A DNA stretch of 64,000 bases, taken from the NCBI RefSeq assembly GCF_007830125.1, contig NZ_VLLG01000003.1, positions 548,247 to 612,246 on the forward strand. The letters are read 5' to 3'. Both the position numbers and the translations under genes were made by a program. Of this stretch, positions 18,233-27,353 are shown piece after piece. Source of the stretch: Chitinophaga japonensis. Its GTDB lineage: Bacteria; Bacteroidota; Bacteroidia; Chitinophagales; Chitinophagaceae. Under the pieces are notes generated by a model, which was not told where the DNA came from, did no database searches, and worked only from the letters and a program-made list of their open reading frames with translations. Each line of letters begins with the position of its first letter. Within the stretch, counting starts at the first letter, position 1.

Positions 18233-18271
18233 AAATAAATATTTAAGCATAACCATGCAACAAATAAATGA

Positions 18272-19735
18272 TCAGTATCCCGGGTTTTGCTCCAGCAGGG
18301 GATTGGCGTCCATTTCCTGCGTGGGGATAGGGAAAAGCGTGTCCTGGTCCCTTACCGTGATGGAGGCGTCCTGCGCCTGCATCGCCTCCTGCAGCTTGCC
18401 GGTGCGCAGCAGGTCAAAACGCCGCTGGCCCTCGAAAGCAAATTCCAGCCTTCTTTCCAGCAGCAGGGAGTCCTGGAATGCGGCCGCACTAAGGCCGGGC
18501 GCAAGGTCATGTGCCGACGGCGCATTAACGGGCAGGCCATAGGCGCGCCTTCTTACCTGGTTAAAAGCTTCCAGGGCTTCCGCATTGCCGGGGTCCGACA
18601 GGTACAGCGCTTCTGCAAACATGAGCAGCACATCCGCATAACGGAGAATGATATAGTTGTTGCCGCCATCATCTACGCCAATGGCCGCCGGGTCCTTGTA
18701 TTTGGCCACATAGTAAGGGTACTTGATGGTAGTGGGCGCTTTTGGATCGGAGGTGTACGAATACTGTATCACGTTTATATCCCTCCTCAGGTCGCCGGGC
18801 GGGTAGGCTTTATAATGGTTTTCGGTAACCGGGTTATCCCCGAAGCCGCCAAACCCGGGGCGCTTGTCGAAAGCAGGCCGGTAGTAGCCGGCATAGCTGC
18901 TGCCAATGTTACCGGAGCCGCTGATGAACTGCACTTCGAAGATGGATTCGGTCCGGTTTTCATTGGCGATCTCGAAAACCTCCCGGTAAGCAGGCCACAG
19001 GGAATAGCTGCCCAATGCCATCACCTTGCGTGCTTCCTCCACCGCCTGCGGATAGTTCCTGCGCGTAAGGAAGACCTTTACCAGCAGGGCCATGGCGCCG
19101 CCTTTGGTGGCCCTGCCTGCATTTGCGGCGCTATTGCTCAACGGCAGGTGCTCCCCGCAGAACTGCAGGTCTGCAATGATCTGCGCATATACTTCTTCCG
19201 CGCCGGCCCTTTTGATGGCGAGATCCTTCAGCGAGGTGGTGGCGGACAGTTGCAGCGGCACGCCGCCGAAAAGGCGCACCAGGTTAAAGTACATCAGCGC
19301 GCGGACAAACTTCGCTTCGCCCTGGTACTGCTGCTTTTTATCGTCATTGATGGACGTCATGGCGGCAATATTGTCAATGGCCGCATTCGCCCGGTTAATG
19401 ACCTGGTAGCTGGTGCTCCAGAACTGGAAGAAGAGGTTGGTGCCGGCATCATAAGTGAATTTGTCCAGGACGTTCTTGTCGGTATTCCGGGTGTTGCGGC
19501 CATAGCCCCATTCGCAGTCGTCCGTTCCCTGCGACTGGATCACTTCCATGAACTGGTTGTAGAGATAGGGGCTGGTCATGCCGGAGTAGACGGCGTTTAC
19601 AGCCGATATGGCATCTTCCTCTGTCCGGTAGAAATTATCCGTGGTGTAGGTGCCTTCCGGTACGCCGTCCAGTTTGGCGCAGCCGGCTACAGAGCAGATG
19701 GTGATTATCGTAAGGGCATGGAAAATAAGTTTCAT
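18272..19735 (-). CDS. susD: SusD/RagB family glycan-binding outer-membrane lipoprotein
   Basis: A 487-residue lipoprotein with lipobox VAGC (lipidated Cys19) and SusD architecture: an N-terminal TPR-like helical scaffold (DNFYRTEEDAISAVNAVYSGM, YQGEAKFVRALMYFNLVRLFGGVPL) and the conserved C-terminal LLERRLEFAFEGQRRFDLLRTG. SusD proteins cap the SusC barrel at the cell surface and capture oligosaccharides or other ligands. The gene begins 17 bases after the SusC stop, the usual susC-susD arrangement. The symbol denotes the family rather than proven starch use. Confidence 0.95.
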   Translation of the reverse strand: MKLIFHALTIITICSVAGCAKLDGVPEGTYTTDNFYRTEEDAISAVNAVYSGMTSPYLYNQFMEVIQSQGTDDCEWGYGRNTRNTDKNVLDKFTYDAGTNLFFQFWSTSYQVINRANAAIDNIAAMTSINDDKKQQYQGEAKFVRALMYFNLVRLFGGVPLQLSATTSLKDLAIKRAGAEEVYAQIIADLQFCGEHLPLSNSAANAGRATKGGAMALLVKVFLTRRNYPQAVEEARKVMALGSYSLWPAYREVFEIANENRTESIFEVQFISGSGNIGSSYAGYYRPAFDKRPGFGGFGDNPVTENHYKAYPPGDLRRDINVIQYSYTSDPKAPTTIKYPYYVAKYKDPAAIGVDDGGNNYIILRYADVLLMFAEALYLSDPGNAEALEAFNQVRRRAYGLPVNAPSAHDLAPGLSAAAFQDSLLLERRLEFAFEGQRRFDLLRTGKLQEAMQAQDASITVRDQDTLFPIPTQEMDANPLLEQNPGY

Positions 19736-19752
19736 AACGATTTTTTTTCTGA

Positions 19753-22700
19753 TCAGAAACTGGCATTGACGCCAAAAGAAAAGGTTCGTGCATTGGGATA
19801 GGCGCCGGAGTCAAAGCCCGGGCTTACATTGTCCGATCCATAGCGGCTTACCTCAGGGTCCAGTCCTGAATAGTTTGTGATGGTAAAAAGGTTCTGCACA
19901 TTTACGTACACCTTCAGCGTTGCCAGCTTCAGGCGTTCCAGCATTTTATGCGGCAGGTTGTAGCCCAACTGGAAGGTCTTCCCTCTCAGGTAGGAGCCAT
20001 CTTCCACCAGCCGGTCCCAGGAGCGGGCAACCGGTTTTACCGTAGTGGCCCGCGGAATGTTCGTATTGGTGTTATCAGGCGTCCAGCGGTGCAGGGTAGT
20101 GGTACGCTGGTTTTGCAGGCCGGTAAGGTTTTCCAGCGTCAGCGTATTTACATTGTACAGTTTGTTCCCGTATACGCCCTGCAGCAGGATCATCAGGTCA
20201 AAACCCTTCAGGGAAAAAGTACTGTTAAAGCCAAAGGTAAATTCAGGTTGCGCATTACCCAGCAGCACGCGGTCATCATCATTGATCTTCTTGTCGCCGT
20301 TCACATCCCTGAACCGTATATCTCCCGGTTTGGCGGTTGGTTGTGCGGATGCGGCCACTTCCTCCTTGTCCCGGAAAACACCCTCAGCGGCAAAGCCGAA
20401 GAAAGTACCCAAAGGCTGCCCCACCTGCAGTACGGTGGATTGGTTGGGCCCCAGCCCGGCAAAAAGCCTGTCGGCGCCCGCCAGGTCCAGTACCTTGTTC
20501 CTGTTAAAGGAAATGTTGAAGCCGGTTTCCCAATGCAGCCCTTTGTCCACGGGGATGGCGTTGATACTCAGCTCCAGCCCTTTATTCTCCACCCGGCCCC
20601 TGTTCTGGAGGGAAGTAGAGAACCCGGAAGTGGTGGGGATCTTAACGTACAGCAGCAGGTCGCGGGTCTTTTTGTAGTACAGGTCCGTTACGAAAGTGAG
20701 GCGGTTATCCAGGAAGCCCAGTTCCAGGCCAATATCGGATTGCGCAGTAGATTCCCAGCGCAGGTCCGGGTTGCCTACCTGTGAAGGCGTGAGCCCGATC
20801 ACGTTCATGCCGCCGATGGAATAGTTGGCCCTGCCCATCAGGTCCAGCGAAGGATAATTTCCGATGCCGTCCTGGTTGCCGGTAAGCCCGTGGCTGATCC
20901 TTAGCTTCAGGTTACTGAAAACATGCAGGTCCTCTATAAAGGGCTCCTGGTCCAGTTTCCAGCCTAGCGCTGCGGACGGGAAAAATCCGAAGCGGTTATT
21001 CCTGCCGAACCGGGAGGAGCCGTCATAGCGCCCGGTGAGGGTCAGCAGGTATTTATCCCGGTAGCTGTAATTAACCCTGCCAAGATAGCTGCGCAGTCCC
21101 CATCCGGCAATGCCGGATGAAGAGGGCTGCACCGATGCGGCATTGCCCAATGCATGCGTTTCCAGGTTGTCATTCAGGAAGCCTTGCGCTTCCGCGTTCA
21201 GCGACTGGTAGGAGGAGCTTTGCTGCGTAAAGCCGCCGAGCAGGTCCACATGGTGATGGCCTTTGTTGAAGGTGTAATGGAGCGTATTCTCATTCAGCCA
21301 GGTAAAGGTCTGGCCGGTAAAGACCGAGGCGTTCCCGCCCACCTGGGAGCCGGAATAAACGGCCTGTGGAAGATAGACATCGTTGCGGGCATAGCTGATA
21401 TCAGCGCCCCACAGTGTTTTAAAGGTAAGGCCCCTGATCAGCTCAATGCTGGCATACACGTTGCCCAGCGTACGGTAAGTGTTGTTGAAGTTCCGGTAAT
21501 TTTCCACCAGCGCTACCGGGTTGTCAAAAGGCGCGCCCTGGTTATTCAGAGAAGTATAGCTTCCGTCCGGCTGACGGATGGGCAGATTGGGCGCTGTGAT
21601 AGCCATGGCGAACAGGGAAGCGCTGTTCACCCGGTTGGTGCGGACATTGCTGATGGTAATGCTGCTACCCAACTGGATGTTATCCTTGATATTCCTGTCC
21701 AGGTTGGCCCTCAGGGAATAGCGTTTCAGGTCAGAGGACCTGGCAATGCCCTGCTGGTCAAAGTAATTAGCGGTGACAAGAAATCTCGTTTGGTTATCCC
21801 CGCCGGAAAAAGAAAGCGAATAGCTCTGGACAGGGGCTGTTCTGAAAATGGCATCCTGCCAGTCTGTGGTAGGTGGTGTTTTACTAAGATCATATAGCAG
21901 GGGGCCGTTTTCTGCCACGCTGGCTTCATTCGCCAACTGCTCAAACTGGGAAGCATTCAGCAGGGAGTATTTTTTCATTATCTGCTGGGAACCGTAATAG
22001 GCGTCAAAAGTGACGCGGGAATCGCCGCGCTGTCCCCTGCGGGTAGTGATCAGCACCACGCCGTTGCCGCCCCTTGACCCGTAAATGGCGGTGGCGGAAG
22101 CATCCTTCAGCACCTCGATGGATGCAATGTCCGTGGGGCTGATGCTGTTCAGCGGGTTCAGCGAGGTGCCATCGCTGCCCTGGTCCGCAAATACCGGTAC
22201 CCCGTCTATTACATACAAAGGTTCATTGCTCCCGTTTATGGAATTGCCGCCACGTATACGGATGGAAGAGCCGGCGCCCGGCATGCCGGAGTTCTGTACA
22301 AAGGTGACGCCGGCCACCCTGCCCTGTAATGTCTGGTCTACAGAGCGGATAGGCGTTCCTTCCAGTGTTTGCGTATTAACGGATGCAATGGCGCCTGTTA
22401 CGTCGCTACGTTGCTGGGTGCCATAGCCCACAACAACAACGCCATCAAGCGCGGTGTTCAATTGCGGGAGCGTAACCGCCAGTGTTTTCCGCCCGTTTAC
22501 CGGAACATCCGTTGTTTTATAGCCTATAAAGCTGAAGCGCAGCGTGGCGGCAGGCGCCACCGCCAGTGTAAAGTTCCCTTTGTCGTCTGTGACCGTGCCC
22601 CGGCCTGTTCCGGGAACGGACACGGATACGCCCGGTAAAGGCCGGCCTTCCGCATCTGTCACCCTGCCCTGTACTTCCAGGTCAGGCGGTGGCGCCGGTC

Positions 22701-23085
22701 CCTTTTTCTTTACCACGATTGTTTTGCCGACAATATTGTACGCAAGGGCAAATGGCTGGAGGCACTGGTCAATGGCTTCCCGCAGGGTACCGTCCTTAAT
22801 GTTGACGCTGATCTTTTTCTCCGGGTCCAGCAGTGCATAGTCCAGGAAGAAAGTATATCCCGACTGTTGCTCGATGTCCCTGATCAGTTTTTCCAGGGAC
22901 GTATGCTGCTCCTGCAGCGTGATCTTTTGCGCGAAGGCGCTGTTGCCGCGGCAGATACAGGAAAGCAGGAGCAGTGCAGCCAGTTTCATAACGGGCCGGA
23001 CCATTCCGCCCGGCAAGCGCCCCCTGCGCCTGGCAGCACACAAATGTTCTCCAGTCAGGCGCTTGTGAAGACCTGTTAATTGCAT
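19753..23085 (-). CDS. susC: SusC/RagA family TonB-dependent outer-membrane transporter with STN domain
   Basis: A 1,110-residue TonB-dependent transporter. The long N-terminus carries a signal sequence (MKLAALLLLSCICRGNSAFA) preceded by a basic extension common in this group. Next come an STN (secretin/TonB N-terminal) domain of about 70 residues, a carboxypeptidase-regulatory-like beta-sandwich (GRVTDAEGRPLPGVSVSVPG), the plug with VVVVGYGTQQRSDVTGAI, and a beta-barrel ending in an aromatic residue (FGVNASF). The STN domain predicts signalling to the FecR anti-sigma factor encoded just upstream, so substrate binding would activate the cognate ECF sigma factor. It imports the glycan or peptide captured by SusD. 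Confidence 0.95.
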   Translation of the reverse strand: MQLTGLHKRLTGEHLCAARRRGRLPGGMVRPVMKLAALLLLSCICRGNSAFAQKITLQEQHTSLEKLIRDIEQQSGYTFFLDYALLDPEKKISVNIKDGTLREAIDQCLQPFALAYNIVGKTIVVKKKGPAPPPDLEVQGRVTDAEGRPLPGVSVSVPGTGRGTVTDDKGNFTLAVAPAATLRFSFIGYKTTDVPVNGRKTLAVTLPQLNTALDGVVVVGYGTQQRSDVTGAIASVNTQTLEGTPIRSVDQTLQGRVAGVTFVQNSGMPGAGSSIRIRGGNSINGSNEPLYVIDGVPVFADQGSDGTSLNPLNSISPTDIASIEVLKDASATAIYGSRGGNGVVLITTRRGQRGDSRVTFDAYYGSQQIMKKYSLLNASQFEQLANEASVAENGPLLYDLSKTPPTTDWQDAIFRTAPVQSYSLSFSGGDNQTRFLVTANYFDQQGIARSSDLKRYSLRANLDRNIKDNIQLGSSITISNVRTNRVNSASLFAMAITAPNLPIRQPDGSYTSLNNQGAPFDNPVALVENYRNFNNTYRTLGNVYASIELIRGLTFKTLWGADISYARNDVYLPQAVYSGSQVGGNASVFTGQTFTWLNENTLHYTFNKGHHHVDLLGGFTQQSSSYQSLNAEAQGFLNDNLETHALGNAASVQPSSSGIAGWGLRSYLGRVNYSYRDKYLLTLTGRYDGSSRFGRNNRFGFFPSAALGWKLDQEPFIEDLHVFSNLKLRISHGLTGNQDGIGNYPSLDLMGRANYSIGGMNVIGLTPSQVGNPDLRWESTAQSDIGLELGFLDNRLTFVTDLYYKKTRDLLLYVKIPTTSGFSTSLQNRGRVENKGLELSINAIPVDKGLHWETGFNISFNRNKVLDLAGADRLFAGLGPNQSTVLQVGQPLGTFFGFAAEGVFRDKEEVAASAQPTAKPGDIRFRDVNGDKKINDDDRVLLGNAQPEFTFGFNSTFSLKGFDLMILLQGVYGNKLYNVNTLTLENLTGLQNQRTTTLHRWTPDNTNTNIPRATTVKPVARSWDRLVEDGSYLRGKTFQLGYNLPHKMLERLKLATLKVYVNVQNLFTITNYSGLDPEVSRYGSDNVSPGFDSGAYPNARTFSFGVNASF

Positions 23086-23127
23086 AGATGTGTTTTGTAT
23101 AGGTGAATTAATCTTTCATACGTGGTA

Positions 23128-23147
23128 CGCGGCATATCCATGCCGCG
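23128..23147 (-). promoter_or_regulatory. Perfect inverted repeat in the SusC leader
   Basis: CGCGGCAT and ATGCCGCG form an eight-pair hairpin with a four-base loop, 43 bases upstream of the SusC start and between FecR and SusC. No T-run follows on the minus strand, so it is not a standard terminator. It could be an operator, an mRNA stabiliser or an RNA-processing site separating fecR from the highly expressed susCD. Confidence 0.4.
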
Positions 23148-23174
23148 GATATACAAATGCTGTACGTTTTTATC

Positions 23175-24374
23175 TTATTGATGAACGATAATGGTATCCC
23201 CTGCCATTGAACAATGAATATTACTCAGCTCCAGTATCCGGAGCGCTTCGCCCAGCCGGATATTACGTGGTATCCTTCCCCAGAATTCCCGTTGGCTGCT
23301 TTCTCCTTCGTAACGTACCTCTATATTATACCATCGCTGCAGTTGCCGCATTACGTCTGCCACACCTGCCCTGTTGAACCGAAAGTAGCCCTGTTTCCAG
23401 GCGATGGCTTCCTCTGTATCTGTATGGGTAACCCGGATACTGCTGCGGGCGGCCGTTTTCCAGGTGGCCTGCTGCCCGGGGGCCAGCCTGGTCGTATAGG
23501 TATCATGCTGCACGTTTACGGCTCCCTGCAACAGGGTGGTCCTTACTTCCGCTTCATCCGGGTAGGCCATGATATTAAAATGCGTGCCCAGCACTTCTAC
23601 CGCGCCATCGGCCAGTTGCACCTTAAAGGGCATTTTGCCGCCCTGTGGCAACTGCCGGTGCGCTACTTCAAAATAACCTTCACCGTGGAGCGTAACGCTG
23701 CGCTCCTGCCCGTTAAAAGCGGTGGGGAAGCGCAGGGAAGACGCGGCATTGAGCCATACGCGCGTTCCGTCCGGCAACACGATCTTGTATTGCCCCCCGC
23801 GGGGCGTGGCTACGGTGTTGTATAATACTGTTGCTGTATGACTGTTCCCGGCCTGGTAGGTCAGCAGCCCGTTTGCCTGGATGATCTTGGTGGCTCCCTG
23901 GCTGGAAATGGCGCCGTTCCCGGTGCTGTCCAGCAAAACGGTGGCGCCATTGGCGAGTGTCAGCACTGCTTTGTTCCCGCCCGGCGGCAGGTCCTGCAAT
24001 GAAAGTTCCGATTGCGCATAGGCGGTAGGGGCCTGCTTTACGTGCCGGTAATAACGCCATCCGCCAAGGCTGGCAACCGCCAGCAACAACACCGCTGCCG
24101 CCACCCTGGGCCACCTCTTTTTGTAGAGCGGCACCACTTTCGGCGGACGGATCTTTTCCAGTAACTGTTGTTTTACCCGGCCGCTCCATGGCGCTGATCC
24201 TGCATCCATGGCATCAGCAGGCGGAATAAAGGAAGCCCTGATCTCCTCCAGCAGCAGCCGGTTGGATGCATCCTGCTGCAGGTAATCAAATAATTCCTTT
24301 GCTTCCTGCGGTGTGCAGGTATTATCCAGGTAACGTTCGAGCAATTGCCGGTAATGATCCTTTTCCTGTGGCAT
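23175..24374 (-). CDS. FecR-family anti-sigma factor
   Basis: A 399-residue inner-membrane regulator with an N-terminal cytoplasmic anti-sigma segment (residues 1-80), a single membrane helix near 89-107 (VAAAVLLLAVASLGGW), a periplasmic FecR domain (about 185-290, with LPDGTRVWLNAASSLRFP and GEGYFEVAH) and a C-terminal DUF4974-type STN-interacting domain (FRFNRAGVADVMRQLQRWYNIEV). It should hold the ECF sigma factor until SusC signals substrate. It is 90 bases downstream of the sigma gene and 89 bases upstream of susC, the usual order. Confidence 0.95.
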   Translation of the reverse strand: MPQEKDHYRQLLERYLDNTCTPQEAKELFDYLQQDASNRLLLEEIRASFIPPADAMDAGSAPWSGRVKQQLLEKIRPPKVVPLYKKRWPRVAAAVLLLAVASLGGWRYYRHVKQAPTAYAQSELSLQDLPPGGNKAVLTLANGATVLLDSTGNGAISSQGATKIIQANGLLTYQAGNSHTATVLYNTVATPRGGQYKIVLPDGTRVWLNAASSLRFPTAFNGQERSVTLHGEGYFEVAHRQLPQGGKMPFKVQLADGAVEVLGTHFNIMAYPDEAEVRTTLLQGAVNVQHDTYTTRLAPGQQATWKTAARSSIRVTHTDTEEAIAWKQGYFRFNRAGVADVMRQLQRWYNIEVRYEGESSQREFWGRIPRNIRLGEALRILELSNIHCSMAGDTIIVHQ

Positions 24375-24464
24375 GTGTAATCCCCTTGCTTATATATACC
24401 GCCGCCAGGAAAAACAGGGTGGGTGTAACAATAAATAAATTTAAAGATTATATGTAGCGGGTTA

Positions 24465-25049
24465 TTAATGGCGGTGTAGCAGGAGCAGGATAGCGAGAGA
24501 AAGATCTCCATGCCGGTAAAAATAAGCTTTGATATCTTTTAATGCCATGACCATATGTTCTTTTACCGTATTCCGTGAAATGCCCAGCTCCTGCGCGGCT
24601 TCATCATAGCTTTTGCCTTCCTGCCGGCACAGGGTAAATACCCTTTGCCGCTGATACGGCAGTTGTTTAACCGCCACGGCCAGCATTTGCTGGTACTGGT
24701 TCCACAATGCCTGCTGATAAGGAGATTCTGCGAGCTCACTCAATCTTTGCATGACCTGCAGTCTTGTTTTTTCATCCGATGCGGTCTTTTTCAAAAAGCT
24801 GAAGGTCTTGTTACGGCTGATCTTGTAGAGGTAGGCGGGAAATGACTGTTCCGGGTTCAACCGGTGGCGGACCTCCCATATTTTCAGGAATACATCCTGT
24901 ACTATATCCTCTGCATAGGCGGGCACCTTTACAAATCGCAGCACCCAGCCATACACCAGCGTATGGTACTGGTCGTAGAGATGCAGGTAGGCGTCCACAT
25001 TCCCCAGCCGGAGCTGTCGCAAGATGTCCGGTTCATTCAGTACATTCAT
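24465..25049 (-). CDS. ECF RNA polymerase sigma factor (SusCD-locus type)
   Basis: A 194-residue sigma-70 family protein. Region 2 spans about residues 20-75 (YAEDIVQDVFLKIWEVR) and region 4 about 120-175 (LPYQRQRVFTLCRQEGKSYDEAAQELGISRNTVKEHMVMAL). The linker and length match the Bacteroidota ECF sigma factors paired with FecR. It should direct transcription of the susC-susD-oxidoreductase-GH2 genes downstream when released by its anti-sigma factor. No TAnnTTTG box is visible directly upstream. Confidence 0.95.
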   Translation of the reverse strand: MNVLNEPDILRQLRLGNVDAYLHLYDQYHTLVYGWVLRFVKVPAYAEDIVQDVFLKIWEVRHRLNPEQSFPAYLYKISRNKTFSFLKKTASDEKTRLQVMQRLSELAESPYQQALWNQYQQMLAVAVKQLPYQRQRVFTLCRQEGKSYDEAAQELGISRNTVKEHMVMALKDIKAYFYRHGDLSLAILLLLHRH

Positions 25050-25175
25050 CTGTTAATATTCGTCTTTTATTTCGTTCACTATGTCTTGCTTTTATCTCGT
25101 TCATAAAGTTTTTTATTGGTCTCTATGAACCTCCTTCGTCGGTTTGTCTCAGTGAACGCTTCGCGTTTCAGTGGT

Positions 25176-25235
25176 CAGATGGAACCTCGCACTAATATGC
25201 CCCTGTATAAGAAATGTTATCATGCTCGGTTTCAT
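25176..25235. repeat. Unidentified ~60-bp repeat, copy B
   Basis: Second copy of the element at 16499-16559. On the minus strand it begins ATGAAACCGAGC and its ATG overlaps the sulfotransferase TGA stop (ATGA). The 28-codon frame that follows (MKPSMI...GHISARFHL) is open in this copy but frameshifted by one base in copy A. A short imperfect hairpin (TGAACGC TTC GCGTTTCA) lies just beyond it, at 25153-25170. The element may be a dispersed family of this genome; only two copies are seen here. Confidence 0.7.
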
Positions 25236-26221
25236 ATGATAATCGTGGAATTCTTCATCATTTGCATATAAATGTAATGAATTAAGCCCTTATAAGCCGC
25301 ATGGCACTCCCCGAAAAAATATGGCTTCGCATCCACCTGCGCCTCCGGCTTAAAAACTTCCTGCGCTGCCTTGCTATGATACTTTAACCGTTCCTGCACC
25401 TGGTCCGTATCTTTTACGGGAATACCGGCAAACCTGCTGAATGCGTCCACCATGTTGTGCGCGCCATCCACATAGTCAAAGAAGGCGTTACCAGGATGAT
25501 GGCGCTGGCAGATGTCCTGCATGGCCAGGTAATACTGCTCCAGCACGCGCGCGGTATAGCGGTTAAAATCCCCCTGGTAATGCGCCGGGGCTTCCGTTTT
25601 AAGCAACGCAGGAGGGAGCATCCCGGGAACGGCCTGTATACCTCTTCTTTTCTCATGGGATGCGATCACTTCATCCGGCCTGCGGAACAGGAAGAAAAAA
25701 GGTGTTTGCGGAAACCAGGCCCGCAGGCATTCATAAAAATGGATATGCCAGCTATCCAGTTTTACAATGTAATGTGTTTCCTTACCGTTGCGTTTTTGTC
25801 CCATTAACCGGAGGGCCGCCCGGAACCAGCTTTCGCGGGTAGCCATGCTGTTGTCTGCCTGCTTTTCGCCTGCTCTCAGGATCTCGTCCAGCAGCGGCGC
25901 TTCTGCTACTACAATGTTTTCCGCAGGCGCTGTAAATGCCTGGGATAGCAGGGTAGAGCCGCAGCGGGAAACGTGGAAGATGAATGCCGCCGGCTCCAGG
26001 GAATCCAGGCGCTCGCAGGCCTGCACCAGAAAATCCGCGCTGCTCCGGCTTTCCAGGGAGGACCGTTCTTTTTGGCGGTACCTGCAAAGCTGGATGGTCT
26101 CATCAAAGAACGGATGCGTCATCCGCTCGTTTCCCAGGTCCAGCCATTTGGCGGTCCATCCATCCTGCCCGGAATAACAGAGCCGGTAGGGTATCCAGTT
26201 GGCAATGAAGGAGGGCTGCAT
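25232..26221 (-). CDS. Sulfotransferase family protein
   Basis: A 329-residue protein with the 5'-phosphosulfate-binding P-loop-like segment FIFHVSRCGSTLLSQAF (residues 80-96) and a downstream FFFLFRRPDEVIASHEKR matching the 3'-phosphate-binding region of PAPS-dependent sulfotransferases. It would transfer sulfate from PAPS to a hydroxyl or amine on an unknown acceptor in the cytoplasm. Its ATG shares one base with the stop of the upstream Asp/Asn-hydroxylase gene (TAATG), so the two are translationally coupled and probably act on the same molecule: hydroxylation, then sulfation. Confidence 0.85.
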   Translation of the reverse strand: MQPSFIANWIPYRLCYSGQDGWTAKWLDLGNERMTHPFFDETIQLCRYRQKERSSLESRSSADFLVQACERLDSLEPAAFIFHVSRCGSTLLSQAFTAPAENIVVAEAPLLDEILRAGEKQADNSMATRESWFRAALRLMGQKRNGKETHYIVKLDSWHIHFYECLRAWFPQTPFFFLFRRPDEVIASHEKRRGIQAVPGMLPPALLKTEAPAHYQGDFNRYTARVLEQYYLAMQDICQRHHPGNAFFDYVDGAHNMVDAFSRFAGIPVKDTDQVQERLKYHSKAAQEVFKPEAQVDAKPYFFGECHAAYKGLIHYIYMQMMKNSTIII

Positions 26222-26901
26222 TATTGTTTGGCTTTTAAACCGGCAATCAGCTCCCTGGCCGCCGGGGTGTTCATTCTTTCCAGCTCCGCTATCATGGCGG
26301 CCCTGGTGGCGTCGTCATAACGTCCGGCAGCGCTTTTCGTGGAAAGATCATAGCCATGCGCAGCAAATAACCGGTCGGTCCAACTGTTCCGTATGCCATC
26401 CATTACCAGGTGTATCCTTGGGCTATTCCCCTGGTTCACGATGCTGTGCGTAGCGCTGAAATTGATGTACCAGCATTCGCCGGCTTTCAGTTGCAATGGT
26501 TCTTCCTCAATGGTAAAATACACACCGGGGTTGGTGACAATGGGAATGTGTATCCTGAAAGATCCGTCGTGATAGGCGCAGCCGGGGTCCCTGTGCGGGT
26601 TGATAACGCTGCCGGGCGCCAGCGATAAAAGACGTACGGCTTCTTTTTCACATTGCCAGGCATCCAGTATTTCGCTTACATAAGGCATGCGGTCCAGCAC
26701 CGGCGTATTCTGGTAATGCCCGCCGGTATGGGCGTATATGTCGTTGCTGGTTCCGCTGACGGACCGTAAGGCAATGCTGCGCCAGTCGCCGTTAAAGTCG
26801 CGGGAGTTAAAATGTAGGGGCCATTCTTCCTGCAGCACCTGCTCCAGCTCTGCCTGGAGTGTGTTTGCATTATAGGTTTGGGAAAATTTTATGTAATTCA
26901 T
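26221..26901 (-). CDS. Aspartyl/asparaginyl beta-hydroxylase family dioxygenase
   Basis: A 226-residue 2-oxoglutarate/Fe(II) dioxygenase of the Asp/Asn beta-hydroxylase fold. Candidate metal ligands are H103 (in INPHRDPGC) and H152 (in FSATHSIVNQG), with R162 as the likely 2-oxoglutarate contact (PRIHLVMDG). Family members hydroxylate Asp or Asn in peptides or free amino-acid moieties. The gene is coupled to the sulfotransferase (TAATG) and starts nine bases after the DUF5615 gene, on the same strand. No biosynthetic gene cluster is adjacent, so the substrate is unknown. Confidence 0.88.
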   Translation of the reverse strand: MNYIKFSQTYNANTLQAELEQVLQEEWPLHFNSRDFNGDWRSIALRSVSGTSNDIYAHTGGHYQNTPVLDRMPYVSEILDAWQCEKEAVRLLSLAPGSVINPHRDPGCAYHDGSFRIHIPIVTNPGVYFTIEEEPLQLKAGECWYINFSATHSIVNQGNSPRIHLVMDGIRNSWTDRLFAAHGYDLSTKSAAGRYDDATRAAMIAELERMNTPAARELIAGLKAKQ

Positions 26902-26910
26902 AATGGAAAT

Positions 26911-27267
26911 TCACCAGGGTCTTTTCCTGATCTTGGTTGCGTTCTTGTTGATGACAGTAAATGCCCCCGGAAGCTCGTCCCGGTGCCGGTGGATCTCTTT
27001 CAGGCAATGATCCGCCTTTTCATATGGAGATAATCCATCCATGCGCAGCAATACCACACCATGATGCGCCTTGCCCAGCCGGTGCACCAGTTCCCCAAAA
27101 TCTTTGTCCTGGGTGATCAGCAGGGAGGCGCTTTCATGGGCTATTGCCAGCACCCGCTCGTCCCTGATACCGGGGCATTGTTCTGCAATGGAAAAGGTGT
27201 CAAAACCGTTTTCCCTCAGCTTTTGGAAAATGGGTGCGTCGATGCTTTCGTCGGCAACGAATTTCAT
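26911..27267 (-). CDS. DUF5615 PIN-like protein (putative toxin nuclease)
   Basis: A 118-residue protein starting MKFVADESID with the early Asp of PIN-like nucleases, and with the second acidic cluster in SLLITQDKDFGELVHRLG, typical of DUF5615. Such proteins are the putative RNase partners of DUF433 proteins in type II toxin-antitoxin-like pairs. Here the DUF433 gene lies 86 bases upstream on the same strand. Activity is inferred from the family; the acidic residues are all present. Confidence 0.85.
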   Translation of the reverse strand: MKFVADESIDAPIFQKLRENGFDTFSIAEQCPGIRDERVLAIAHESASLLITQDKDFGELVHRLGKAHHGVVLLRMDGLSPYEKADHCLKEIHRHRDELPGAFTVINKNATKIRKRPW

Positions 27268-27353
27268 ATCGTTACGGATAGAGTTTGAAATGTAAACAGG
27301 TCCGGGAAGGTACGAAAAAGCAGTAATGTGGCGGCCTGTTTTTTAGCGGGTTG

